Part shown: piece after piece, positions 50,896 to 61,148 of the stretch
Layout: the number at the start of each line of letters is the position of its first letter
Position numbering within the stretch: the stretch's first letter is position 1
Assembly: GCA_018398805.1 (NCBI GenBank)
Contig: JAGFBZ010000258.1
Coordinates: 3,522,501-3,586,500 of the forward strand
From: Hirundichthys speculiger
Taxonomy: Eukaryota > Chordata > Actinopteri > Beloniformes > Exocoetidae
Direction: 5' to 3'
Length of the DNA stretch: 64,000 nt
The notes under the pieces: generated by a model
Databases searched by the model: none
Seen by the model: the letters and a program-made list of their open reading frames with translations, nothing else
What the model was told of the DNA's origin: nothing
Program-made: the position numbers and the translations under genes

Positions 50896-52155
50896 CTGCA
50901 CAAAAAGGAGAGGTTATATTTGTCCGTATTTGTCAACTTACAAAGATCAATAAGTTTAGTCACTTAGACATCTGTCTTATGTTTATCCACCTTGTTCACA
51001 AAATAATATTTTGGTTAAAATGTTTTACTTAGTATTACTTAGTGCACATTTCATCACATTTAGAAACAGCATCAAATATACCTTTAACACCTAGGAGTCC
51101 TTTGGCCTGCTGGTGTAGAAGGAGAGTCTTCAGGTCTCCTGGGTCAGGAATGAATCCTCTACATGAGTCCAGAACAGAGGGCTCCGATGAGATCATGGCA
51201 CCCAGCTAAGGCAAAGGTAAATGGAAATAATTAATCCATTTTCAGTCTTAAATCCAGTTTCTAAAAACCTCAAAAGATAAATATTTAAGTCTACTGTATT
51301 ATGAAAAATGTCTTAAAGCAGGGGTGTCAAACTGATCCGTGAAAGGGCCGTGTGGGTGCAGGTTTTTGTTCCAACCATGCAAAAACACAGCTGACTTGTT
51401 TCATTCAATCAACTGAACTGGTTAAGACCTTTAGTGAAGACAACTAGTTGATTGACTAAAACAAGTCAGCTGTGCTGTTGCATGGTTGGAACAAAACCCT
51501 GCAGCCACACGGCCCTTTAATGGATCAGTTTCACACCTGTGTCTTAAATTGAAGTCCTGAATATGGATGTTATCAATATACGAGATTTTAACATTGTAAT
51601 GTATTTAAAGTCTCTTTAATTTTTTTTTACCTGCACAGTAAAACTTGATTTGTCTAGAGCAGGGGTTCCCAAACTTTTCAACCCGCGACCCCCAAAATAA
51701 CGGCGCCAGAGACTGGCGACCCCCACTATCCCCGGATGTGACTGAAAAAATAAAATGTGCGCACAGGCCATACGCACAAACACGGGCTTAACGACAACAC
51801 AAAAGAACAGAGCAGCCTGTTATGATTTTACATATAGAAATTTACTGTTTGATAAAAGCAGAATACCTCAGTCAAAATAATATCTATGTAACATGAGTGC
51901 ACAGTATTACTGTCATGTGCAAACTTAACTTTAACATTACTTTAATGGTTAATGGTATTAAAGCATCCGCTTTGTGATGTTTACCGTGGAGCCGTAACCT
52001 GACACCTGCAAATGATGCTATGTTAATCTGTCTTAATCACCTCAGGAAGAAAATGTGTAGTTTTATTTTAATTTTAACTACCATGTTTCATAATTTTTAC
52101 AACTATGGCTGAATTTTTCTGTATTTTTTTTTTTTTTTTTTTAATTTATTAGATT

Positions 52156-52209
<54 letters not shown>

Positions 52210-52422
52210 CTATATATATATATATATAAAAAAGATTTATGGAAATCATTTCGCGACCCACCCCACGGCCTCCCACGACCCCCCGGGGGGTCCCGACCCC
52301 CACTTTGGGAACCACTGGTCTAGAGATATGAAACTACCCAACTTGACAATCTGTTACAGTAATTACAAGTAAATTATTACAGAAATTATACCAAAGCTGC
52401 TAACTTTAGAGCTGTAAAACAA

Positions 52423-52471
<49 letters not shown>

Positions 52472-55400
52472 AGGAGGCCAGTTAATCCTGATCAACCAGT
52501 ATCAGACACTTGGTGAGTCCTCTGTCTACATACATAATATGCAAATACCTGTGACAAGTTGGGAACAGGAAGAAGTTGCTCCAGCTTGCATACCTAGTCC
52601 TGCGATTAGTGCCTGCAACGCCGTGTCAAACTTAGTGCCGTAATGAACAGGAAACACCTCCTAAAAAGAGAAATTATTCATTTAAGTAAGATGCAAATGT
52701 AAAATTGCAGACATTTTTATTAAAATAGATACATTTTAAGGTTTTATTATCTGCACAAGCACAACTTTTTCCATATAGCCCAATAGTGTTTTCCACACAA
52801 TGGTCATATATTCAGAGGTTCCTAAGGTACATTTTGACCCATTCACATGATCCTAATTATACTTTTACTGACTTTACTGGCTTCTTTTACTGCTGAACTG
52901 TGTGCAATTCATACATTCAATGTATTAGAAATGATGCAATGACCGCACGTCTCCTTTTAATGCATAGACACATTCGAATCAACATGGGACCATGTGTGGA
53001 AGGAAGGCTCGCTGGGTTACACTGTTGCCACCTGATTGTTTGTTTGTTTGCTGCAAAATTTGAGTCCCTTTTTTTTCCCCGCAACACTTTCTTCCCCATA
53101 AAGCATTCAAAATTAGCTGAGATTTGTTGAATGGCAATGATGTAGCTCTCTGCAACGATATCTAAAATCTAATAAGTTTAGACAAATGTGGATACCTGGA
53201 AGAAGCGTTTCCTCTCAGCTGGGTTTTTAAGGAGATTTTGGACCAACACCAAGAAGTTCGTCTGCGATTTGTCCACTTCTACGTCCTTCTACAATAACAG
53301 AAATGGGAAAAAGTTAAGGCTGTTGTAAGCTGTTATAAACACAAAGCTGACAACACTCCATGTTTCTTCTTTTTTCCCCAATAAGTGAAAATTTGCAGGC
53401 ATACCCCTGAAGATGTGGAAACTTTCAGCTTATTTATAAGTGTCTGAATAGCCTTGGAATCTGGTGGGCCATCTTGGTGAAGAAGGTCCAAGATGATCTA
53501 CGGTAAAGGAAGGAAATTCATTGGCAAAATAATCTAAACCATAATATATAAGTATTATTACAATTTTTTTGAGCATTTATTTCAATATAGAAAAACCTTA
53601 AAGAAAACAAGGGAAGGTGTTTGTTTTATCTCTGTTTAGCCCAAACCACAGTTTTAATAGCTTCTTGGATAAAACATTATACCCACCCTGGCTCTCAACC
53701 CCAAGATTAGCTGAGCAGTCTGCTTAAAACTCAGGAGCTCAGGAACTGTCTGTGTCACCATGGTCACAAACTCCTCCACTTTCCCAAAATGCTTCACATT
53801 TTTCTGCCGTATGACCTGCCATAAGTATGAATACGTCAGCTGCAGAGGAGAAGTCATCAGGCTGAGGGAGGCTAGAGGAAGGCCACCTCGAGCACCTGAA
53901 AGCAGAGCCATAAAACACACATTTACAAGGATTAATAATGGCATAGTTACAGCATGCCTATTGCATAATGAGGCTAGTCCAACAGTCATATTACTAATGA
54001 AGAACATAAATACAGTGTCCTATTAGTGTGACAGAAGGCCAATTTTAAAACTTATTTAATTCAGTTTAGTTTTTTCCTGATGAAACATTCCCTATAATGT
54101 CTGAAAAACACAATTTAATTAAGACTGACAGGGTTTTCTGGACATGCTGCAATGATCAATTTAGACCTACAATAGGTCAAGAAATGAGCAATGTAACTGC
54201 CACACCAAATGTAATGCAATCATTTTGTAAAACAGCATCAGCTTTTCTTCACATCTACCAAATCAAAGAGATCTCTGTGTCTTTGTTCTAGTTACACAAC
54301 CTTAAACTCTTTGAGTTATCTTAACAATGGAATAAATCATAAAAGATAATGAAAGGACCAACATAACTTGTGGGACATGAAAAACTTGCGTTGCCACAGC
54401 TACATGTGTGGGGATGAGATGAGAAGTAAACCTAATTCTGACTATCAACTTTTATTTAGACCACGAAACACACAAATGTCTAGTTCTTAATGTCAAAACA
54501 ATTAGAAATTGACACGCACAGATGTCACAGAAGTTACCTCAAAAATATGATGGAAACGATGACTGAATCCCACACAACAGAATGAGAGTGAGGTCCTTTC
54601 ACTTCTTGATGAAATCAATTATTTATGAAAGGACCCTAATACTTTTCTGTGTATGTGTATTGATTTTAGACATAACCACTTCATCTTTACTTTAATGAAC
54701 TCAAAAAGTAGGGCGAAAAACCACACAAACAATATCAATTAGGGATGGGCAGATTGATACCGAAATATTAATGTTTCAATTCTGACGGTTCGTTTTTAAG
54801 GATCAATCCCCATGTAAAAAAAAAAACAAAACAAAAAAAAAAAGAAAAAAAAAAACAGTATCAGGTAATGCTTGAACATCTAAATTCATTTCACATTATT
54901 ATTATTATTTTTTTTTATATTTCATTTGAATAGGAACTACTTATTCCTTCCACTTACTCTGTTTTGAACAATGTCTGCAAGAAAGCACACAGAAGCAAAT
55001 GTCCTCTACAAATGTTGCAATTTCTCTACTCCTCAGTGAGCAAATCTTTGTTTCTGTCAGTCATGTGCCCATTAACGGTTCATAATTTTTGTTTGAATGT
55101 TGAAGAATAAACTGTGTTTGATCTGATTTTTGAATTTCCCCCTTGGGGGATCAATAAAATATATATTTGATTTGATTTTTTTTCATGGATTACATAATAT
55201 CTTAAAAATAAGATTTTTGTGCATTTTTGGTGGAACTTCAGCATTAAAAAAAAAACAAGTAATGCATGTTATTATATTGGAATACTTGATTTTTTTTTTA
55301 CTTCACAGTGGGTTGTCAGGTATAGCCAGCAGCTGCCAAAGGAGGCGCTGTTGTGCAACTACACGCTCCACGGGCTGCAGATATGCTGCAGACGGTTTGA

Positions 55401-55831
55401 GAAAGTGCACGTTTGCGTGTGCATGTGCCGGGATGGAGAAATTGAGCGCCAGTTTGCTTCAGTGTTTAGATCCCAACTTTAGCTAATAGCCAGTCCGTTA
55501 CGTAATTGTTTCTCGAAGTTATCTCAGTCAATGATGCATCGTGCAACAATCGATACGCGCACTCGGAGGCGGATGATTTAATCTGAAATTTAACAAGCAT
55601 CGCTAAGCTCATAAACCAGCATACTTCTTTCCATCGCCTTCAAATTCCAGATCATACACATATATATTCACAGAGACTTGTGTTTGGGGACATAGTATTT
55701 GTGTACTGATGCGAGTGGATGGATGGATGGCATGTCGTTTTATTTCCTTCCCTCCATTCTCGGCGGCAGCTACTGTTAGCTCGCCGACGTTAGCTTAGCA
55801 ACTTACCTGTTGTAGTGGACCGTCTATCCAT
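49179..55831 (-). CDS. TINF2_N-like domain + 11 C2H2 zinc fingers, 7 exons
   Basis: Probable nuclear DNA-binding regulator. Exons: 55807-55831 (MDRRSTTT), 53687-53895, 53405-53497, 53196-53288, 52549-52660, 51082-51205, 49179-50895. The N-terminal part reads YSYLWQVIRQKNVKHFGKVE, then EFVTMVTQTVPELLSFKQT and LGLRAR, matching the TINF2_N pattern of the telomere protein TIN2 (WQVV-G--VEHF--V and -GLKAK). A Pro-rich and acidic stretch (FSDIEDIGSISDDSDS) follows, then fingers from FTCSVCNKSFPYQ to WTCDTCGKGFSVPG, and a basic then acidic tail ending EEEEGSDDY. Exons 5 and 7 each differ by one base from a frame-keeping length; corrected, the CDS is 2373 nt (790 residues). No SANT exons are present. 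Confidence 0.87.
51318..51540. mobile_element. Palindromic hAT-type MITE, 223 bp
   Basis: Flanked by GTCTTAAA on both sides (51310-51317 and 51541-51548). The element is nearly self-complementary over its full length: GGTTTTTGTTCCAACCATGC at the left pairs with GCATGGTTGGAACAAAACCC at the right, and CAGCTGACTTGTTT pairs with AAACAAGTCAGCTG-type sequence. It is a foldback element common in fish, lying in an intron of the TINF2_N/ZNF gene. Confidence 0.9.
51660..52317. mobile_element. hAT-type non-autonomous element, 658 bp
   Basis: Flanked by GTCTAGAG (51652-51659 and 52318-52325). Termini are CAGGGGTTCCCAAACTTTT at the left and AAAGT-type GGGAACCACTG at the right. The subterminal GCGACCCCC and GGGGGGTCCC motifs are complementary. 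It contains a TA microsatellite at 52155-52210. There is no transposase frame. Confidence 0.9.
52155..52230. repeat. TA microsatellite
   Basis: Nearly pure alternating TA, inside the hAT-type element at 51660-52317. Confidence 0.9.
52423..52468. repeat. Poly-A tract of about 46 bases
   Basis: A long uninterrupted A-run in the intron next to TINF2_N exon 5. It may be the tail of a retroposed sequence, but no body is recognisable. Confidence 0.85.
52549..52660 (-). other. TINF2_N exon 5 with a one-base frame break
   Basis: In phase it reads EVFPVHYGTKFDTALQALI, while the end KLEQLLPVPNLSQ is one frame over. The paralogous exon 37504-37614 reads straight through (EVFPVHYGQQYEVTLK to LPIPDIKQ) and is 111 nt against 112 here. 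The surplus base lies at about 52587-52610. Confidence 0.85.
54730..55175 (+). mobile_element. Retroelement 3' tail and AT-rich remnant
   Basis: The end reads TTGAATTTCCCCCTTGGGGG then ATCAATAAAATATAT, the tail motif of common fish non-LTR elements (TGAATTTCCCCTTGGGGATCAATAAAGT). The part before it has A-runs and is unassigned. It lies in intron 1 of the TINF2_N/ZNF gene. Confidence 0.55.
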
Positions 55832-56030
55832 ACTGAGCTCAGGGTGCGGGGGAAGTTCAACAGATAACGAACCGACTGCTCCAGACAGGCTGCGAGCGCA
55901 GCGGTATACCCTTAAATTCAACGTTTAAAAGTATTAAAACCGTCTTATCTTGGGCGTCAAGCCAGGAAGAATAATGGCGACCGCTAAGTAGCGGCTTTCC
56001 AAAACAAAAGTCTGACAACTTCCGCCGGAT
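55832..56030 (-). promoter_or_regulatory. Likely promoter/5' UTR of the TINF2_N/ZNF gene
   Basis: Upstream of the MDRRSTTT start, locally GC-rich, with ATAATGGCGACC (55971-55982; YY1-like core) and CTTCCGCCGG (ETS-like) near 56019. The role is inferred from position. Confidence 0.4.
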
Positions 56031-56589
56031 GTTCCTATTCAATATAAAAGCATCGCCTATTAAATCTGTTGTAGATGAACAAGATCTAAAGTAAAAATGC
56101 TTTCCTGATTCTTAATATCAGTAGAAGGGCTAATGCGAATTCTTCCAATTACCAAATCCTTTTAATTACCAAATTCTACATGAGCAGTCTTTTGAGCCCC
56201 CCCCCCCCATTAATTAATTATTAAACTAACTTAATTAATTAACTTTCCACAGGTGGTAGTGCATCTCCTTAACCAGGATGTGGAACAATTACCATGTATT
56301 ACATTTGTGCCCAGAGATATTCTCAAAATATTAAAATGAAAAAAGTCTTAAAATATCATATCCTGTAGAAATATGCATTATATCTATAGTGTATACTCTT
56401 AATTAAAATTATGTAAAGAATAGACCATATCTTGTGTGCTTTGAAATATTTTTATATTGTTGACAATGACTATATACATACAACACCGATAAAACACTTG
56501 CTCATTTGTAGCCACTGATGTATTTTTTTTCTAAGAAAACAGAATGGGTGTGAATTTTTGCCATGTTATGAAAGTAGAAGAATGATGTT

Positions 56590-57010
56590 TAGTCAAAGCC
56601 GGGCAGAATACATGTGCGTGAATAAAGGGGATTTAGGTGGAACAGGGAGCAGAGATAAAGAAGGTGGAGGATTTTAAATACTTAAGGTTAAACACTCCAG
56701 TGCAATGGAGGGTGTGGAAAAGAGGTGAAGAAGCATGTGAAAGCAGCTTGAAATGGGTGGAGAAAAGTATCAGGTGTGATGTGTGATAAAAAAGAGTATC
56801 AGGAAGAATGAAAGGAAAGGTGCAGAAGAAGGTGCACATGTTAGGTGTTTTGGAAAGTCAGGCCAGACTGAGGAGGTTTGGACATGTACAAAGGAGGAGG
56901 CCTTGAAGATCCAAGAGGAGATTAATGGATGTAGTGAAAGAGGATATGAAATTAGTTGGTGTGAGAAGAGGATGCAGAGGATAGGGTTAGCTGGAGGTGA
57001 CCCCTGAAGG
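56590..57010 (+). mobile_element. RTE-like LINE remnant
   Basis: Contains GATTTTAAATACTTAAGGTT (decayed KYLG codons), GGTGAAGAAGCATGTGAAAG, AAGAGTATCAGGAAGAATGA and TGAGGAGGTTTGGACATGT (RRFGHV-type codons), in the order of the 3' reverse-transcriptase region of fish RTE-like elements. A large internal part is deleted and the frames are broken. It is intergenic between the ZNF and kit ligand genes. Confidence 0.75.
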
Positions 57011-57099
57011 GACCAGCTGAAAGGAAAAGATGTTCACTGAACCCAATAGAAGAGTACCACTCAGTTCAACAGAAGAGTTCTGTAATTAATACAGGCACC

Positions 57100-57540
57100 A
57101 CAATGCAGCAGATTCACTTATACAAACAATTCAGATAACTGCAGAGAAGAGAAAACAAAAAAACATTCATATGGGGGGGCTGACAAATATGTTCTAGTTA
57201 TTGGTACAAATGTGATCACTAACTGTGGTGTGATTTGTTTTGGTAATTCAGTCTTTTAGTGTGTTTTTCTTGTGAGTTTTGTCTTGCCCCTGTACATTCA
57301 CAACATGAATGGCTCTGTCGTTTGCAACAACACAACTGTAGGAGGTGAAAGAGGTTCATCTTGTCACAAAATAACTTAAATAACTCACATACGAATGTAC
57401 ATTGTCACAAAATACAAAAATGAAAGTTATACAAGTTCTCCATCAAAACAATAAACACAAATAATTTTATAGTCACATTTAAAACTGGAAAATTATTTCA
57501 ATAAAGATACATCCATATTTCATTGCTTTGTCTTGGAAAT
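57100..57540. other. Spacer, nothing recognised
   Basis: AT-rich. It may include the kit ligand 3' UTR if the tail exon proposed at about 57560-57710 is right. Confidence 0.35.
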
Positions 57541-57559
57541 AAATCATTTAAATCCAGAA

Positions 57560-57710
57560 AACTGTTATTGAATGCTAACCAGCCTCTGCAGAAGAGGCTA
57601 GATAGCCTGCGGTCTGCAGAGATTCTTTGCTTGTTGATTCATAGGGATCTGTCGACATCAGTTGTGTGTGTAACTGGCATTTCCTCCTGCCTACGGCCTC
57701 TTCTTTTGTG
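57560..57710 (-). CDS. kitlg: Candidate cytoplasmic-tail exon of kit ligand
   Basis: Minus-strand frames here read either HKRRGRRQEEMPVTHTTDVD or EAVGRRKCQLHTQLMSTDPY followed by ESTSKESLQTAGYLASSAEAG-stop, both basic then polar like a short cytoplasmic tail after a TM helix. The acceptor (CGTCACAAAAG|AAGAGG) is weak, and in the phase required by the TM exon it gives an early stop. The assignment is positional and tentative. Confidence 0.3.
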
Positions 57711-58739
57711 ACGAGAACAAGCCCTCCTTATGCCTCTCACTGAGCTCATCCGTCCATCCTTCTATCTGTCCATATCTCCCTCACTTTCCCTCATCCTGTC
57801 TGTCCTGTGTCTTGCTCCCAGTCTCTGACACATGCAGCACAAGGGCGCTCACTCTCGGGGAGTCATGTTCTCATGACTGACTCTGACTCTGTGAGGCATG
57901 AAAAAATTCTCACTGTAACATGACTGACTCTGATCTGAATGAGCACCAATAGATCACTGAGCAACAGCTTTGAAACACAATGACTGGATTCAAAGTGCCT
58001 CTGGCAACGGCTATCTGTCATCTGCTCAGATCTTTGATTCACAAAGTGGGACACTTGTGGAACTTTTCAGCGTGTTGTTTGTGACAAGCAAGGTCCACAA
58101 TTTGTGACAGATCACAGATCAAAACAACGTCAGCAACAAGTACAAGAGAAGTGGCATTAATCCTTTCATTGGTTTCACTGCAGACAGTATTGATAGGAAT
58201 GTTGCTCCATGCATGAATTGCTAATGCAACTCAGTTGAAGTTTTGAGTTCAGGAGCAGGTTGGAATTCAGTGTGTCGACTGTTGAGTGTGTAACAATGAA
58301 TGTAGTGTGTCTGTAACAACCGTGACACGGCCAATAAGTCGATGACCACAGTCCCACTTCTAAATAAGAAAAAGTTCTCCAAACAGTATGTTATCACCAA
58401 GATTACAGGCTCCAGTGATTTCTTTTTTTTTTTTTTTGGATTGTTGCTCCAAACTGAAAAACACAAAAAAAAACCTTCAAAGAAACCAGGATGACAAGAA
58501 GGATTTAGACTTCACAGAATAAGCCCACCAATGGATGTTGTTCACCAGCCAAAATTAGATAATATATTTACTTCACTGTATTTTGGCAGGTTGTCATCTA
58601 TTAAGTACAGAGGTCTTGCTTCCTTTGAAGAGCCGAGGGAATTTTGTGGCTTGCCGTCCTTTACAGAAGCTCAGTTTTCTCTCATCCAGTCCCTGGTGTG
58701 CATGAACGTGGATGATTTTAAAGCAGGAGAGCGTGAGAC

Positions 58740-60080
58740 CACACTCATTTATTCATCAAGCCCCTTCCGGTGACAGAACAACCTGGAGAGGGAGTCGTTA
58801 TCTTGCTGACCAATTTTCACTCTTTTAATAAGGCTTCACCCACTTTCATGTTCAGCAGTCGCCTCCTCTGCTGGCTGAGCGTCAGCGGCGTGGGTGAGTG
58901 TTTGAAGTGGGATGGAGATAGACAGAGTTGGGATCATGTCAGGAGTTTCCATTTGGCTATTTACAGTGTTGCACACGAGGAGACGCCTTCCTGACTTTAC
59001 CTAACAGAAAAAAAAACCCAAAGCAAAACAAGACATGAAAATCAAAGAGACTTAACAATGTTCCTCTGTACATTTGTCATGCAAAAATAAATGGTGAATA
59101 TCCTGAAAGAAGCATCTAAATATTTAATGAGCAGCTATTTGCTATCCTTCCTGGAAGCGCTCACTAAATGAGAGCACATAAAATCAGGGCGTACTTTATT
59201 AGACTCACCCACAAAGACCAACAGACACAGAGTCATGATAGTTGATGGACATTTAACACGAAAAACATTTGTTTTAGAGTAAGTTCTGGGACTTAATCAG
59301 AAAAAAGGATCATCCTCTCTAAACCATGAAGTGACAAGATAATTAGGGATTCTTGGAGGGAGAAAAAAAAAAGTTTCATTATATCATTGCAGCGTTTATT
59401 GCTTGTTGATCTTTTAATCTGCAGAAAAATTAACAAAAAAGGTTGTTACCTCATAGGCAAAACAGTGTTAGCAGCTAATGCCAATGTTAGTTTGCTAAAA
59501 GGAAGTGGCCAAACTAGCATGCTACGCAGAGATTTATTGTGATATTTCAAAATAATAAGGGTTACCACTATCTCTATGAGGAGATATAAAAGTCTGAAAT
59601 ATAACAAGACTGACATATGTGCAGCGCTAATGCAAAAAATGTTCAGCATGTATTATTTTTATTATTTTTTTAAATGTTAGCTTTTTCCAGTAACAACTAT
59701 GATTTTGCCAAAAGTTGGCAAAAGTTACAGTGACTTATTTAAACAAATACATTTTTAAAAATGGTGAAACCACAAAAAAATGTTTAAATTGAAATTTTGT
59801 AATTTCATGCTATTTCAATTTTTAAAAAGATGGGACTAAGGTATGTAAACACTTGGGTTACAGCTTGTGTTTTGAAAAAAGAAAATAAAAACTTGCAAAA
59901 GGATTTTGGGAACTGAAGGGATCAAGTTTTTATTTTGAAAACCAAACAGCTTTTGATTTAGTTTGGTTTAAAATTTCAACAATAGTCTCATTTTTATAAT
60001 AAATTACTCGCTTTTTCAATTCTAAGATTTTAAGTATCAGATGAATAACAGTACAGGACATATACATTTTATTTATTTAA
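58740..60080. other. Intronic/intergenic, nothing recognised
   Basis: AT-rich. The only frames are short and without family resemblance. It would lie in the last kit ligand intron if the tail exon at about 57.6 kb is correct. Confidence 0.4.
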
Positions 60081-60104
60081 CAAATAACTCACCCAACATG
60101 CTGA

Positions 60105-60975
60105 AGCAGTGTGTGAAAGACTAAGTGCACCCTCAATGTGGGAATTAAGCAGTAAGTTGTAGCCAGGTGCTGCTGATCAAATGTTATTAACTGATCGTCA
60201 CCAGGTGTGAGCACCTCTATAAAAGCAGACGTTTTGTCAGTTTGCTGACAAATATCCCAAGGAGGAAAGACATCAGCAGCTCTCTTAAAGAACCTTTTGT
60301 TGCTCTCCATCAATCAGGGAAAAGTAAAAACATGACATTTCCATCATTTAACAGGACAAAAGATTATTCACAAGTGGAAAGCTTTCAAGTAAGTTACCCA
60401 TCTTCATCTGCACCAGCAGGTGCACCTGAAGGTCAGGGTGTGTAATGATCAGAGAAATTCCAAGAAACCCGAGAACTACATCTAGATGCTTTTTCATGTT
60501 AAATGTTACATTTTATTTCAGTACAATGAGAAAAAGTATGTACAAGTATGCCTTGTATGTTAGAGTTACCAGGAGAAAGCTCCTTCTCTCTCCACAACAC
60601 TGCAGCACAGCTTAGGTTTACAAGGTGTCATCTGAACAAATCAGAAGACAATGTGCTTTGGTCAGAGCAGGTTCAAGTAAAGATGCTGAAAGATAATGTA
60701 CTGAATTATCCACTGTCAATCACCGTGGTGGAGAAGTGAGGATTTAGGGATTATTTTGCAGCCACCGTTCCAGGGCACCTTTTAGCTCTTTTTGTGTATG
60801 GGGAGAAGTTTGTGGCCCTTTTTGTGATACCAGAGTATCGTAGAATGTGAGACCATCTGTCTGAGAACTAAAGCTTGGCCGAAGCTGAGTCATGCGACAG
60901 GACAACGATCCAAAGCGCGCCAGCAAATCTTCAACAGAAGGGCTGAAAAAGTTTGTGTCACAAAAGATGACACTT
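60105..60975 (+). mobile_element. Third, decayed Tc1-like transposon
   Basis: Resembles another fish Tc1 lineage along its length: CACCTCTATAAAAGCAGACG, CAAGGAGGAAAGACATCAGC, GATTATTCACAAGTGGAAAG, GTTACCAGGAGAAAGC, GCTTAGGTTTACAAGG, TTTTGCAGCCACCGTTCC and CTAAAGCTTGGCCGAAGCTG appear in transposase order. Indels and stops are frequent. It lies just downstream of the kit ligand TM exon on the opposite strand, so the minus-strand frame here is not a kit ligand tail. Confidence 0.85.
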
Positions 60976-61148
60976 TAATATGTTATGTGCCGTTATTCAT
61001 CTGAGGTTTTAGTTAGCCGATTTTAAGACCTGTTGGGAAACGCTATATTTCAAAAAAAAAAAAAAAAAGAAAAATGTCCTGACATTAAAACCTACAATTG
61101 GCTATAAATGGGATCACAGAGGGTTAAACTGTAAACCTTTTCTCTTAC

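Noticed and set aside
58531..58773. 80-codon plus-strand frame
   Set aside because: No family resemblance and no splice context. It is likely chance within kit ligand flanking sequence.
60744..60926. Minus-strand frame that looked like a kit ligand C-terminal tail
   Set aside because: The DNA matches the plus strand of a Tc1-like transposon, and the frame is out of phase with the TM exon.
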